Shown: piece by piece, positions 32,227 to 41,811 of the stretch
How the letters are laid out: each line of letters starts with the position of its first letter
Position numbering within the stretch: position 1 is the first letter of the stretch
Assembly (NCBI RefSeq): GCF_001673405.1
Contig: NZ_LZLV01000034.1
Coordinates: 62,001 to 126,000, forward strand
Reading direction: 5' to 3'
Source: Mycobacterium sp. 1245111.1
GTDB lineage: Bacteria > Actinomycetota > Actinomycetes > Mycobacteriales > Mycobacteriaceae
DNA length: 64,000 nucleotides
Made by a program: the position numbers and the translations under genes
The notes under the pieces: model-generated
The model's input: only the letters and a program-made list of their open reading frames with translations
Told to the model about the DNA's origin: nothing
Database searches by the model: none

Positions 32227-32808
32227 ATGACAGCAGCCGAGCCGGCCCCGTTTCGCGATGCCGTGGAGGCGATGAGCGGGGCCACCGTCCGAGCCGAGAT
32301 CGAGCTGGGCCCCATCCGGCCACCGCAACGGCTTGCGCCCTACAGCTATGCGCTGGGCGCCGAGGTGAAACGCCCCGAGGTCGACGTCGTCCCGGAGCGG
32401 TCTGACGGCGACGCGTTCGGCCGGTTGATCCTGCTGTACGACCCGGAGGGCGCCGACGCATGGGACGGCACCATGCGGCTGGTCGCCTACATCCAGGCCG
32501 ACCTGGATTCCAGCGAAGCCGTCGACCCGTTGCTGCCGGAGGTGGCCTGGAGTTGGCTGGTGGAGGCGCTGGATGCGCGCGCTGAACAGGTCACCGCGCT
32601 CGGCGGCACCGTGACCGCCACCACCTCGGTGCGCTACGGCGACATCTCCGGACCGCCGCGGGCTCACCAGCTGGAGCTTCGGGCGTCCTGGACGGCACTC
32701 ACCACCGACATCGGCACCCATGTCGAAGCGTTCTGTGAGGTGCTCGAGCACGCCGCCGGGCTGCCGCCGGTCGGGGTGACGGATCTGGGCACCCGGTCCC
32801 GCGTCTGA
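32227..32808 (+). CDS. DUF3000 protein (Rv2680 type)
   Basis: 193 residues from ATG 32227, with AGGAGG a little upstream. A soluble protein: F-R-D-A-V-E-A-M-S, I-R-P-P-Q-R-L-A-P-Y-S-Y-A-L-G-A-E-V, V-A-W-S-W-L-V-E-A-L-D and R-A-H-Q-L-E-L-R-A-S-W-T-A segments define DUF3000, conserved next to the RNase D gene in Actinobacteria. The single base between its stop and the next ATG indicates co-translation with RNase D. The role is unknown; RNA metabolism is a reasonable guess from context alone. Confidence 0.88.
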   Translation: MTAAEPAPFRDAVEAMSGATVRAEIELGPIRPPQRLAPYSYALGAEVKRPEVDVVPERSDGDAFGRLILLYDPEGADAWDGTMRLVAYIQADLDSSEAVDPLLPEVAWSWLVEALDARAEQVTALGGTVTATTSVRYGDISGPPRAHQLELRASWTALTTDIGTHVEAFCEVLEHAAGLPPVGVTDLGTRSRV

Positions 32809-32809
32809 G

Positions 32810-34078
32810 ATGGTCGAGGCGACCGCCGAAACACCGGACAACGCGGAACCAGAAGTAACGCCGCTGCTTGCACCTGCCGACGGTGTGCCCGCTCTGTCGA
32901 CGAGTCCCGCCGAGATCGCCGCCGCCGCAGAACTGCTCGCCAGTGGCAGCGGCGCGTTCGCCGTCGACGCCGAACGTGCCTCGGGGTTTCGTTACTCCAA
33001 CCGCGCCTACTTGATTCAAATTCGGCGAGCCGGCGCCGGCACCGTGCTGATCGATCCGGTCAGCCATGGCGGCGACCCGCTGACCGTGCTGCGGCCCGTC
33101 GCCGAGGTGCTCGCCGAAGACGAGTGGATTCTGCACGCAGCCGATCAGGACCTGCCGTGCCTCGCCGAGGTCGGCATGCGACCGCCAGCGCTCTACGACA
33201 CCGAACTCGCGGGGCGACTGGCCGGTTTCGACCGGGTCAACCTGGCGGCCGAGGCGCAACGGCTGCTCGGGGTGGGCCTGGCCAAGGGTCATGGTGCCGC
33301 GGACTGGTCTCGGCGGCCGCTACCGGCCGCGTGGCTCAACTACGCGGCGCTCGACGTCGAGGTGCTCGTCGACCTGCGCGATGCGATCGCGGCCGTACTC
33401 GCAGAGCAGGGCAAAACCGCTTGGGCCGCAGAAGAATTCGACTACCTTCGGAGCAGCGCCGGCCAGGGCCCGCCGACCACCCGCCGGGACCGCTGGCGCC
33501 GCACGTCCGGCATCCACAAGGTGCGCACCCAGCGCGGTCTGGCCGCGGTGCGCCAATTATGGCTCGTGCGAGACGAAATCGCGCAACGGCGCGACATCGC
33601 ACCGGGCCGCATCCTGCCCGACTCGGCGATCATCGATGCCGCAGCCGCCGACCCGAAGACCCTTGACGACTTGGTCGCGTTGCCGATCTTCGGGGGAAAG
33701 AGGCAACGTCGCAGCGCGTCCACCTGGCTGGCGGCACTCCAGGCCGCACGCGAAAATCCCGTTCCTGCAGAGGAAGTCGAACCTCTCAACGGTCCGCCGC
33801 CGCCGGCGCGGTGGGCCCGCCGGCGGCCCGAGGCCGCCGCGCGACTCGACGCAGCCCGTGCCGCCCTGCGCGAATTGTCCGAGCGAGTGGGGGTGCCGAC
33901 CGAGAATCTGGTCACGCCTGAGTTGGTTCGGCGGCTGTGCTGGGACTGGGAGGGCGGTGACGAGCAGGTGATCGACGGATTCCTGGCCGCCGGCCAGGCC
34001 CGCAGCTGGCAGCGGGAGCTGACGGTGCCCGTGTTGGCCGAAGCCCTGAAATCTCCACCGCAACCTGCCGAGACTTAA
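32810..34078 (+). CDS. RNase D-like 3'-5' exonuclease with HRDC domains
   Basis: 422 residues. An N-terminal DEDDy exonuclease domain has V-D-A-E-R-A-S-G (D-x-E pair, residues ~56-63), I-L-H-A-A-D-Q-D-L-P-C-L (~106-117), Y-D-T-E-L-A-G-R-L and L-N-Y-A-A-L-D-V-E-V-L (Tyr/Asp of motif III). HRDC helical repeats follow from ~200, with R-R-D-I-A-P-G-R-I-L-P-D. It is likely to trim tRNA or other structured RNA 3' ends. By order it matches Rv2681. Its stop codon (34076-34078) lies inside a palindromic 56-bp repeat, just before convergent dxs. Confidence 0.9.
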   Translation: MVEATAETPDNAEPEVTPLLAPADGVPALSTSPAEIAAAAELLASGSGAFAVDAERASGFRYSNRAYLIQIRRAGAGTVLIDPVSHGGDPLTVLRPVAEVLAEDEWILHAADQDLPCLAEVGMRPPALYDTELAGRLAGFDRVNLAAEAQRLLGVGLAKGHGAADWSRRPLPAAWLNYAALDVEVLVDLRDAIAAVLAEQGKTAWAAEEFDYLRSSAGQGPPTTRRDRWRRTSGIHKVRTQRGLAAVRQLWLVRDEIAQRRDIAPGRILPDSAIIDAAAADPKTLDDLVALPIFGGKRQRRSASTWLAALQAARENPVPAEEVEPLNGPPPPARWARRRPEAAARLDAARAALRELSERVGVPTENLVTPELVRRLCWDWEGGDEQVIDGFLAAGQARSWQRELTVPVLAEALKSPPQPAET

Positions 34079-34124
34079 GCCATTGCGAATCTCGCCGGCG
34101 TGTCGTGGCAACGGTTTACGTGTC
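34069..34124 (-). repeat. 56-bp palindromic repeat, copy C
   Basis: Reading the minus strand from 34124, the unit starts GACACGTAAACCGTTGCC and ends CTTAAGTCTCG. It matches copy A at 44 of 56 positions without gaps. Its two halves are near reverse complements: CGAGACTTAAGCCATTGCG on one strand, CGACACGTAAACCGTTGCC on the other. It covers the RNase D stop and ends 22 bp before the dxs stop, the same placement as copy B. Confidence 0.75.
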
Positions 34125-34146
34125 GCGAAGCCCTCGCGTCGCTGGA

Positions 34147-36066
34147 TCAGTCCAGGTGCTCGGTGATTGCGGCACCGGAGTCGACGCTGTCGCCCGAGAG
34201 CGCCGCGATCCAACCGGTGATGCGGCGCGCGACGTGCTGATCGGTCAGTCCGGCGTCGGCCAGCACCTCGCCGCGCGACGCATGCTCGAAGAACTGTTGC
34301 GGCAGACCGACATCGCGGCATGGCACATCGGTCTCGGCGGCCCGTAGCGCGGCCGACACGGCGGAGCCGACACCACCGGCCACCCCGTTGTCTTCCAGCG
34401 TGACAACCACTTTATGCGCGATCGCCAACTCCCCCAACGCCTCTGACACGGGCAGCACCCACCGCGGGTCGACCACCGTCACCCCGATGCCCTGATCGCG
34501 CAGCCGCTCGGCCACCGCCAGCGCCATCGACGCGAACGCTCCGACAGCCACCAACAGCACGTCCGCACCGAGGCCGTCGGCGGGCACCGCCAGCACGTCT
34601 ATCCCGGAATGTTGTCGCACTGCCGGGATGTCTTCGCCGACATCACCTTTCGGGAACCTGATCACCGTCGGGCCGTCGTCGACGGCCAGTGCCTCGCCGA
34701 GCTCCTCACGCAGGCGGGCGCCGTCGCGGGGCGCGGCGACCCGGATGCCGGGAACGATGCCCAGGATCGACATGTCCCACATGCCGTTGTGGCTGGGCCC
34801 GTCGTTGCCGGTGACCCCGGCCCGGTCGAGCACCATCGTGACCGGCAGCTTGTGCAGCGCGACGTCCATCATGATCTGGTCGAACGCCCGGTTGAGGAAC
34901 GTCGAGTAGATCGCGACCACGGGGTGCATGCCGCCCATCGCCAGCCCGGCCGCCGACGTCATCGCATGCTGCTCGGCGATGCCGACGTCAAACAGCCTGT
35001 CTGGGAAGCGTGCTCCGAACGCGCTTAATCCGGTCGGCCCGGGCATGGCAGCGGTGATCGCGACGATGTCGCGGCGCTTGGTCGCCTGCTCGATCAGCGA
35101 CTCCGAGAAGGTGGCCGTCCAACTCGGCCCGGGAACCTTGGTGGCCAAACCGGTCACCGGGTCGATCACCCCGCACGAATGCATCTGCTCGGCCTCGTCG
35201 TCCTCGGCCGGGCCATAGCCCCGACCTTTCTGTGTGACGACGTGCACCAGCACCGGGCCGTGGAATCCGCGCGCCCGCCGCAGCGCGGCCTCGACCGCGT
35301 GCTCGTCATGGCCGGCGACCGGACCCAGGTATTTCAGCCCGAGGTCGGTGAACAGCAACTGCGGCGAAAGTGCGTCCTTCACGCCGGCTTTCACGCTGTG
35401 CATGAACTGGTAAGCCAGGTCACCGAAGAACGGCATGCCGCGCACCGCACTGCGGCCGCGCTCCAACAGATGTTCGTAGCCGGGTTGCAGTCGCAGCATG
35501 GCCAGGTGGTTGGCCAGGCCGCCGAAAGTCGGCGCGTAGCTGCGACCGTTGTCGTTGACCACGATCACCACCGGCCGCCGCGCCGCCGCGATGTTGTTCA
35601 AAGCCTCCCAGCACATTCCACCGGTGAGTGCGCCGTCGCCGACGACCGCGACCACGTGCCGGTTGCGATGTCCGGTCAGCTCGAACGCCTTGGCCAGCCC
35701 GTCGGCGTAGGACAGCGCGGCGCTGGCGTGGCTGGACTCGACCCAGTCATGCTCGCTCTCCGAGCGCGACGGATATCCCGACAGCCCACCCTTTTTGCGC
35801 AGCGTTTCGAAGTCCGCGGCGCGGCCGGTCAGCATCTTGTGCACGTAGGCCTGGTGACCCGTGTCGAAGACGATCGGGTCGTGCGGCGAATCGAACACCC
35901 GATGCAACGCCAGGGTCAGCTCGACGACCCCGAGATTGGGGCCGAGGTGGCCGCCCGTCGCCGCAACTTTATGGATCAGGAAGTCGCGGATCTCGGCGGC
36001 CAGATCGCGCAGTTCGGCTTGCGAGAGGTGCTGCAGATCGGCGGGTCCACGGATCTGTTCAAGCAT
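34147..36066 (-). CDS. dxs: 1-deoxy-D-xylulose-5-phosphate synthase
   Basis: 639 residues, full length for the family. Thiamine diphosphate motif [16 protein letters not shown] (143-158), [12 protein letters not shown] (38-49) with the catalytic histidine, and the transketolase pyrimidine domain [10 protein letters not shown] with the glutamate that activates the cofactor. The C-terminal domain ends conventionally. It condenses pyruvate with glyceraldehyde 3-phosphate, the first step of the non-mevalonate pathway that supplies decaprenyl phosphate for the cell wall (also used by AftC) and menaquinone. By order it matches Rv2682c. Confidence 0.96.
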   Translation of the reverse strand: MLEQIRGPADLQHLSQAELRDLAAEIRDFLIHKVAATGGHLGPNLGVVELTLALHRVFDSPHDPIVFDTGHQAYVHKMLTGRAADFETLRKKGGLSGYPSRSESEHDWVESSHASAALSYADGLAKAFELTGHRNRHVVAVVGDGALTGGMCWEALNNIAAARRPVVIVVNDNGRSYAPTFGGLANHLAMLRLQPGYEHLLERGRSAVRGMPFFGDLAYQFMHSVKAGVKDALSPQLLFTDLGLKYLGPVAGHDEHAVEAALRRARGFHGPVLVHVVTQKGRGYGPAEDDEAEQMHSCGVIDPVTGLATKVPGPSWTATFSESLIEQATKRRDIVAITAAMPGPTGLSAFGARFPDRLFDVGIAEQHAMTSAAGLAMGGMHPVVAIYSTFLNRAFDQIMMDVALHKLPVTMVLDRAGVTGNDGPSHNGMWDMSILGIVPGIRVAAPRDGARLREELGEALAVDDGPTVIRFPKGDVGEDIPAVRQHSGIDVLAVPADGLGADVLLVAVGAFASMALAVAERLRDQGIGVTVVDPRWVLPVSEALGELAIAHKVVVTLEDNGVAGGVGSAVSAALRAAETDVPCRDVGLPQQFFEHASRGEVLADAGLTDQHVARRITGWIAALSGDSVDSGAAITEHLD

Positions 36067-36415
36067 TGTGTCAGTGTACGCAGAGCCCCCAACTAGCCAC
36101 GCGGACCTGCGCAGATACCCGACCTCATAGCATGCCCGCGCTCAGAAACACCACAGGCAAGCCTGCTAACGTAAGCCCCCGGTGTGCCGGGAAGCCTGGT
36201 CGGCGTTCTTTGACGTGCTGTTCGAGTCTTCCCGCAATTACGGACCATTCGGGAGTGCGGCATGACTTGCTCGATCAGCGCCACCGCGCTTAGGCGACAG
36301 ACGTCAGGGTTGAACGACGTGATCATGACGTCACGCCCATTGGCTGCGGCGCCCGGGCTTTGAGAGCCACTGATCCGTCCATGCCGAGCAGCGCACACGC
36401 CCGACAGGACATCCG
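36067..36415. other. 349-bp divergent intergenic region dxs / ArsB-type gene
   Basis: This stretch contains no gene. It must hold the dxs promoter and the promoter and leader of the first ArsB-type transporter. The central part (about 36150-36275) contains several complementary segments and is listed as a candidate structured leader RNA. GACGTCA-type palindromic tetrads (ATGACGTCAC near 36326) are also present. Confidence 0.6.
36150..36275 (+). promoter_or_regulatory. Candidate structured leader RNA of the ArsB-type operon
   Basis: Complementary segments in order: CAGGC-AA-GCCTG (36155-36166), CCGG-TGTG-CCGG around 36179-36190, the GCCGGGAAGCCTGGTCGGC stretch (36186-36204), and TCCCG (36229-36233) pairing with CGGGA (36250-36254). 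The GGGAAGCC stretch reminds me of ion-responsive leaders ahead of Na+/H+ or Li+ exporters (nhaA-I type), but this is memory only. About 140 bases separate it from ATG 36416, enough for an expression platform. Confidence 0.35.
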
Positions 36416-37717
36416 ATGAGTAGCGCCCTGTTCCACTCCATCTATGCGTCGGTGGTGTTCGTGGTCTGCTACGTGCTGATCACCACGGAGCGCTTCAACA
36501 AGACCAAAGTGGCGCTGGCCGGCGCGGTCTTGATGTTCTTCTTGCCGCTTATCAGTTCCGAGGATGTCTTCTACTCCCGGGACACCGGCGTGAACTGGGA
36601 CGTTCTGTTCCTGCTGCTCGGCATGATGATGATCGTCAGCGTGGTGCGTCAGACCGGTGCGTTCGAGTACGTCGCGATCTGGTCGGCCAAGCGCGCCAAG
36701 GGATCTCCGTTACGCATTCTGATCTTGCTGATCCTCGTCACGGCGCTCGGCACCGCTGTCCTGGACAACGTCACCACGGTGTTGTTGATCGCACCGGTCA
36801 CCTTGCTGGTGTGCGACCGCCTCGCGATCAACCCCGCGCCGTTCCTCGTCGTCGAGGCGATCGCCGCCAACATCGCCGGCGCAGCAACCCTCGTGGGTGA
36901 CCCGACCAGCATCATCATCGGTACCGGAGCGCACCTCAGCTTCATCGAGTTCAGCGCCAACATGGCACCGGCGGTGGTGCTCGTGCTCTGCGGACTGATC
37001 TTGATCCTGCCGCGGCTCTACCCGGGCTTCTTCGTCGCCGATGCGGCGCGGGTGGCCGACGTGATGGCGCTGAATGAACGCGAAGCGATCCGTAACCCGA
37101 AACTGCTCAAGCAGTGCTCGATCGTTCTGGTCCTGGTGTTCGTCGGATTCGTCTTGCATCAGCAGATCCATATGGAACCGTCGATGGTCGCCATGGCCGG
37201 CGCCGGAATCCTCATCTTGATCACGGGCATCGAGCGTGAGTTCTACCTGGCAAGCGTCGAGTGGGAGACGTTGCTGTTCTTCGCCGGGCTGTTCGTCATG
37301 GTCGGCGCCCTGGTGCGAACCGGCGTGATCAAGGAGCTGGCACAGTTAGCCGCCCATGTCGCGCAGGGAGACGCGTGGAAGGCGACGCTGCTGCTGCTGA
37401 CCATTTCGTTCACGTTGGGCAGCGTCATTAACAACGTTCCGTACGCGGCCGCGATGACGCCGATCGTCGCGCAATTCGCTGACTCAATCCCCGGGCACGC
37501 AAGCTCCGGCGTGCTGTGGTGGGCCCTGCTGCTGGGCACCGTGCTCGGCGGCAACCTCACCCCGGTCGGCGCCAGCGCGAATATCGTCGCGGTCGGGATC
37601 GCGCAACGTTCAGGCCATCCGGTTTCGTTCTGGGACTTCACCAAACGCGGGGTGGTTGTGACGGCGATGTCGTTCGTGCTCTGTCTTGGCTATCTGTGGC
37701 TGCGCTACTTCGCCTAG
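36416..37717 (+). CDS. ArsB/NhaD-type ion transporter, paralogue 1
   Basis: 433 residues, about 11-12 membrane segments; member of the ArsB/NhaD (SLC13-like) superfamily. Recognisable stretches: T-T-E-R-F-N-K-T-K-V-A-L-A-G near residue 24, N-W-D-V-L-F-L-L-L-G-M-M-M near 61, S-V-I-N-N-V-P-Y-A-A-A-M-T-P-I-V in the second half and G-G-N-L-T-P-V-G-A-S-A-N-I-V near 380. It differs from its two neighbours where the family has L-V-G-D-P-P-N: here L-V-G-D-P-T-S. Annotated arsenite pumps belong to this family, but Na+/H+ or organic-anion transport is equally possible. A CBS-domain gene follows 28 bp later. Confidence 0.88.
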   Translation: MSSALFHSIYASVVFVVCYVLITTERFNKTKVALAGAVLMFFLPLISSEDVFYSRDTGVNWDVLFLLLGMMMIVSVVRQTGAFEYVAIWSAKRAKGSPLRILILLILVTALGTAVLDNVTTVLLIAPVTLLVCDRLAINPAPFLVVEAIAANIAGAATLVGDPTSIIIGTGAHLSFIEFSANMAPAVVLVLCGLILILPRLYPGFFVADAARVADVMALNEREAIRNPKLLKQCSIVLVLVFVGFVLHQQIHMEPSMVAMAGAGILILITGIEREFYLASVEWETLLFFAGLFVMVGALVRTGVIKELAQLAAHVAQGDAWKATLLLLTISFTLGSVINNVPYAAAMTPIVAQFADSIPGHASSGVLWWALLLGTVLGGNLTPVGASANIVAVGIAQRSGHPVSFWDFTKRGVVVTAMSFVLCLGYLWLRYFA

Positions 37718-37733
37718 CGGCGAGATTTGGTCG

Positions 37734-37739
37734 TATGGT
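37734..37739 (+). promoter_or_regulatory. -10 element, leaderless start of CBS gene 1
   Basis: TATGGT followed by GGCCTA ends exactly before GTG 37746 (7 bp from the -10 end to the start). The same arrangement, TATTGT-GGCGGT-GTG, precedes the paralogous CBS gene at 38303. This predicts leaderless transcription internal to the cluster. Confidence 0.5.
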
Positions 37740-37745
37740 GGCCTA

Positions 37746-38186
37746 GTGCGGGCAAAGGACCTCGACGAGCAGTTTCCGATCGTGCAGATGGATTCCGACG
37801 CCATGGACGCCGCCCGGATGATCGCGGAGCACGGTCTGCCCGGCCTTGTCGTTGCAGACGCTTCGCACAAGCCCTATGCGATGATTCTGGCTTCCGAGAT
37901 GCTGCATTTCGTCTTACCGCGCTACGTGCAGGCTGACGTCACGCTGGCCGGCGTGCTCGGGGACGCTCTGGCCGATCACGCACAGAACTTGACCGGCAAG
38001 ACGGTGGGCGACCTGTTACCGAAGGACCTGCGCAAAGTTCCGTCCGTCGATGCGCGCGACGGCGTGATCAAGGTGGCCGCCGAGATGTCTCAGCAGCGGT
38101 GCCAGTTGATGGCGGTGACGGAGAACGGAATCCTGCACGGTGCGATCACGGCATCACGTTTGTTGGCCGCGGCGCTCAAATCCTGA
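37746..38186 (+). CDS. Tandem CBS-domain protein 1
   Basis: 146 residues from GTG 37746, beginning V-R-A-K-D-L-D-E-Q-F-P-I-V. Two CBS motifs: residues ~4-60 (M-D-A-A-R-M-I-A-E-H-G-L-P-G-L-V-V-A-D) and ~88-145 (I-K-V-A-A-E-M-S-Q-Q-R-C-Q-L-M-A-V-T-E-N-G, G-A-I-T-A-S-R-L-L-A-A). The pair would fold as a Bateman module that binds adenine nucleotides or similar ligands. It follows transporter paralogue 1 and has a paralogue immediately downstream. It is cytosolic, with no other domain. Likely role: a nucleotide or ion-status sensor for the neighbouring transporters. It corresponds to Rv2683 in type. Confidence 0.85.
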   Translation: MRAKDLDEQFPIVQMDSDAMDAARMIAEHGLPGLVVADASHKPYAMILASEMLHFVLPRYVQADVTLAGVLGDALADHAQNLTGKTVGDLLPKDLRKVPSVDARDGVIKVAAEMSQQRCQLMAVTENGILHGAITASRLLAAALKS

Positions 38187-38290
38187 GTGCTGCTGGGCCC
38201 CCGCAAACCTGGGCGCGCTCACAGCGGCATCGAACGCAACCTGAGAATTCCCTAACACCTATCCCGATTACCGAATGCTCTCCGCGGAAG

Positions 38291-38296
38291 TATTGT
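38291..38296 (+). promoter_or_regulatory. -10 element, leaderless start of CBS gene 2
   Basis: TATTGT ends 7 bp before GTG 38303. Bases between -10 and start (GGCGGT) and the first codons resemble those of CBS gene 1, so the promoter was duplicated with the gene. Confidence 0.55.
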
Positions 38297-38302
38297 GGCG
38301 GT

Positions 38303-38752
38303 GTGCGGGCAGAGGATCTCGACGAGAAGTTCCCAGTTGTAAAAATCGACTCAAACGCGCTAGACGCAGTCCGTCTGCTCGCTGAGCACCGGCTCAATGG
38401 ACTGGTGGTCGTCACGGACACGTCGGAGACGCCGTTCGCGGTACTGCCGGCCTCACAAGTGGTGCGCTTCATCGTGCCGGGCTACGTGCAAGACGACCCC
38501 GGGCTGGCCAGCGTCGTCACCGAGACGATGGCCGACCACGCGGCGGAGAAGCTGAGCGGCAAGACCATCCGCGACATGCTGCCCAAGCAGCGGCAGCACA
38601 TCCCGGTGGCCGAGGCTGACGACACCATCATCGAGGTGGCCGAGGTCATGGCTAGGCTCCGTAGTCCGCTGGTTGCGGTCGTCAAAGACGGCAAGCTGCA
38701 CGGCGTGATCACCGCGTCCCGGTTGCTCTCGGCCGCCCTCAAAGAGGAGTAG
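38303..38752 (+). CDS. Tandem CBS-domain protein 2
   Basis: 149 residues from GTG 38303, beginning V-R-A-E-D-L-D-E-K-F-P-V-V. Paralogous along its length to CBS protein 1, including L-D-A-V-R-L-L-A-E-H-R-L-N-G-L-V-V-V, D-H-A-A-E-K-L-S-G-K-T-I-R-D-M-L-P-K and K-L-H-G-V-I-T-A-S-R-L-L-S-A-A-L-K. Two CBS motifs form one Bateman module. It precedes transporter paralogue 2 by 229 bp of non-coding DNA. The duplication of transporter plus CBS gene suggests each transporter has its own sensor. Confidence 0.85.
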   Translation: MRAEDLDEKFPVVKIDSNALDAVRLLAEHRLNGLVVVTDTSETPFAVLPASQVVRFIVPGYVQDDPGLASVVTETMADHAAEKLSGKTIRDMLPKQRQHIPVAEADDTIIEVAEVMARLRSPLVAVVKDGKLHGVITASRLLSAALKEE

Positions 38753-38981
38753 GCCACAGTTCGCGGCGTCGTTGTCGCAGTTGTGAAGGACGCCTGGAGT
38801 TTTCGTTATTCGGCCGGTGCGGTACGCCATCATGGGACCCGCAATGAACCAGCGAACGGGCGCAGCACAGTGAACACAATCGTGTAATAGGGTAGGCCCG
38901 TGCCGAGATCGTCGTCGAGAGAATCCTGATTGTGAGCGCCGAGGCTCAGGGGATCTTGACCGGACGCAGCGACGGCGACCG

Positions 38982-40271
38982 ATGACGTACTTCGCTATAG
39001 CCGTCTTTGTCGCGGCGTACGCATGCATCATCAGCGAGCGATTCAACAACACCACTGTTGCGCTGGTCGGCGCGGGTCTGATGATCACGTTGCCCGTGAT
39101 CGAATCGCACGACGTGTTCTACTCGCAAGCCAGCGGAATCGACTGGGACGTCATCTTTTTGATGCTGGGCATGATGATCATCGTCAGCATCATGCGGCAT
39201 ACCGGAATATTCGAATACGTCGCGATCTGGGCCGTCAAGCGCGCCAACGGATCCCCGTTGCGCATCATGGTCCTGCTCATCATCATCATGGCGCTGGCTT
39301 CTGCTGTACTGCCCAATGTGGTCTCGGTGTTGCTGATCGCCCCGGTCACTTTGCTGGTGTGCGAGCGCCTGGCCTTCAACCCGGTCCCGCTCTTGATGGC
39401 CGAGGTGTTTGCCTCCAATATCGGCGGTACAGCCACGCTGGTCGGAGACCCGCCCAACATCATCATCGGCGCACGCAAGGGTCTGTCGTTCAACGCTTTT
39501 CTGTTCAACATGGCGCCGATCGTGCTGGTGATCCTGCTCGTGTTTGTCGCCATGCTGCCGGTAATGTTCCGCGGCCTGTCCGCCGCGGATCCCGACCGAG
39601 TCGCCGACGTGATGGCAGTCGACGAAAAGGAAGCCGTCCAGGACCGCGCACTGCTGTTCAAGTCCATTGCGGTGCTGTCGCTGGTCCTTGTCGGATTCAT
39701 CGTCTCCGAGGCGATCCATATTCAGCCCGCATTGGTCGCGCTGTTGGGCGCCGGCGCCCTCATCCTGATCTCCAAACTGGACAAGTCGGACTACTTGGCC
39801 AACGTCGAGTGGGACACCCTGCTGTTCATGGTCGGCCTGTTCGTGATGGTCGGTGCGTTGTTCAAGACCGGAGTCATCAAGTCGCTCGGCCAGATGGCGG
39901 CCGACGCTACCGGAGGCAACGTCCTGGTCACGACGATGCTGATTCTGGGTGTCTCAACGTTGTTGTCCGGCATCATCGACAACGTTCCCTACGTGGCGAC
40001 CATGACTCCGATCGTGGATCACCTGTCCTCTGCACTCCCGTTGCAAGACCACCACAATGTGATGTGGTGGGCGTTGGCCCTCGGTGGCGACTTGGGCGGA
40101 AACCTCACCGCCGTCGGGTCAAGCGCCAACATCGTGATGCTCGGCATCGCGTTGAAATCTGGCAACCCCATTTCGTTTTGGCAGTTCACTCGTAAGGGAG
40201 TAGTGGTAACTGCCATGTCCGCTATCTTGAGTGGCCTCTACCTGTGGTTGCGCTATTTCGTGCTGACCTGA
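38982..40271 (+). CDS. ArsB/NhaD-type ion transporter, paralogue 2
   Basis: 429 residues, about 11-12 membrane segments. Family landmarks: [47 protein letters not shown] near residues 148-166, [14 protein letters not shown] and [15 protein letters not shown]. Much closer to paralogue 3 than to paralogue 1, so 2 and 3 arose by a later duplication. The 229-bp gap upstream (38753-38981) shows a possible -10 (TAATAG near 38885) but no ribosome site of note. The 228-bp gap downstream (40272-40499) has a T7 run at 40314 and no gene. Confidence 0.88.
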   Translation: MTYFAIAVFVAAYACIISERFNNTTVALVGAGLMITLPVIESHDVFYSQASGIDWDVIFLMLGMMIIVSIMRHTGIFEYVAIWAVKRANGSPLRIMVLLIIIMALASAVLPNVVSVLLIAPVTLLVCERLAFNPVPLLMAEVFASNIGGTATLVGDPPNIIIGARKGLSFNAFLFNMAPIVLVILLVFVAMLPVMFRGLSAADPDRVADVMAVDEKEAVQDRALLFKSIAVLSLVLVGFIVSEAIHIQPALVALLGAGALILISKLDKSDYLANVEWDTLLFMVGLFVMVGALFKTGVIKSLGQMAADATGGNVLVTTMLILGVSTLLSGIIDNVPYVATMTPIVDHLSSALPLQDHHNVMWWALALGGDLGGNLTAVGSSANIVMLGIALKSGNPISFWQFTRKGVVVTAMSAILSGLYLWLRYFVLT

Positions 40272-40499
40272 GTTGCAGCCGGTGAGCGCCATGAAACTGG
40301 ACGGGTGTAAGGATTTTTTTACGGCTAGGCCCGAAGTGCGCTGCGCAATTTACTATTACTCGCATGCGCGCGATCGATGCTGTGGAGACGTTCCAAACGT
40401 GAGCAGCGAAGTGCTGGCAGCCGTATCTCACCCGCGCCTCTCTGGCAGCGTTGGTAACAGCAGCCGGACGACCTCGATCGTCCTTGCGGAGCAGCGCGC

Positions 40500-41807
40500 A
40501 TGACATCGACAGAAATCCAGATGTACGTCGCCACTGCGGTGTTCATCGCCTCCTACGGTTTCATCATCAGCGAGAAGTTCAGCAAGACCACGGTCGCCCT
40601 GCTCGGCGCGGGATTGATGGTCATCTTGCCGGCGATCGACGCGCCCGATGTCTTCTACTCCCAAGACACCGGAATCGACTGGGACGTCATCTTTTTGATG
40701 CTGGGCATGATGATCATCGTCAGTATCTTGCGTCATACCGGGGTGTTCGAGTTCGCGGCGATCTGGGCAGCCAAGCGCGCCAAGGGATCTCCGATGCGCA
40801 TCATGATCCTGCTGACGTTGGTGATGGCGCTGTCCTCGGCGCTGCTGCCCAACGTGGTCTCCGTACTCCTCATCGCCCCGGTCACACTGCTGGTGTGCGA
40901 CCGACTAGACGTCAATCCGATACCCATGTTGATAGCCGAGGTGTTCGCCTCCAACATCGGCGGCACGTCCACGTTGGTCGGCGATCCGCCGAACATCATC
41001 ATCGGCGCGCGCAAAGGCCTGTCGTTCAACGCTTTCCTGTTCCACATGGCACCGATCGTGATCATCATCATGCTGGTGTTCAGCGCCATGCTGCCGGTGC
41101 TATTCCGCGGCTTCACGACGGTATCCCCTGAACGGGTCGCCGACGTCATGGCACTCAACGAGCGGGAAGTTCTCAAAGACCGTGAACTACTCGTCAGGTG
41201 CGGCGCTGTGATGGGCGTGGTGTTCGTCGGATTCGTTGTGTCGCCGACGATCCACGTACAGCCGTCGCTTGTCGCGCTACTGGGCGCGGGTGCCCTCATC
41301 CTGATCTCCAAGATGGAGAAGTCCGACTACCTGGACAGCGTGGAATGGGACACCCTGCTGTTCATCGTCGGGCTTTTCGTCATGGTTGGCGCACTTATGA
41401 AAACGGGCGCGATAGAGCATCTCGGTAGGATCGCGTCAAACGCGACCGGCGGCAGCATGTTATTCACAACGATGATGATCCTCGGTGTGTCGACAGTGGC
41501 CTCCGGGCTGATCGACAACGTCCCTTACGTGGCAACCATGACGCCGATCGTGACCCACTTGAGTGCGGCTATGCCGCACCAGGAACACCAGAATGTGTTG
41601 TGGTGGGCGTTGGCGCTCGGCGGCGACTTGGGCGGCAATCTCACCGCCGTCGGATCCAGCGCCAACATCGTGATGATCGGAATCGCGCTGCGCTCCGGTC
41701 ACTCCATCTCGTTCTGGGACTTCACCCGCAAGGGCATTGTCGTGACGACAATGTCCGCCGTTGTGTCCGCGCTCTATCTGTGGCTGCGCTACTTCGTATT
41801 CGGGTGA
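40500..41807 (+). CDS. ArsB/NhaD-type ion transporter, paralogue 3
   Basis: 435 residues, preceded by GGAG at good distance. Same landmarks as paralogue 2: [54 protein letters not shown] and [17 protein letters not shown]. The G-D-P-P-N and the second-half G-x-x-A-N-I-V motifs are the mirrored pore motifs of this fold. It ends 4 bp before the convergent KimA-like gene. The M. tuberculosis locus has two such genes (arsA, arsB1) rather than three, as I recall. The true substrate is unproven. Confidence 0.88.
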   Translation: MTSTEIQMYVATAVFIASYGFIISEKFSKTTVALLGAGLMVILPAIDAPDVFYSQDTGIDWDVIFLMLGMMIIVSILRHTGVFEFAAIWAAKRAKGSPMRIMILLTLVMALSSALLPNVVSVLLIAPVTLLVCDRLDVNPIPMLIAEVFASNIGGTSTLVGDPPNIIIGARKGLSFNAFLFHMAPIVIIIMLVFSAMLPVLFRGFTTVSPERVADVMALNEREVLKDRELLVRCGAVMGVVFVGFVVSPTIHVQPSLVALLGAGALILISKMEKSDYLDSVEWDTLLFIVGLFVMVGALMKTGAIEHLGRIASNATGGSMLFTTMMILGVSTVASGLIDNVPYVATMTPIVTHLSAAMPHQEHQNVLWWALALGGDLGGNLTAVGSSANIVMIGIALRSGHSISFWDFTRKGIVVTTMSAVVSALYLWLRYFVFG

Positions 41808-41811
41808 GCTG

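Noticed and set aside
38885..38895. SigF-type promoter from the GGGTA near 38890
   Set aside because: No GTTT element 15-17 bp upstream, and the distance to the transporter start is unremarkable.
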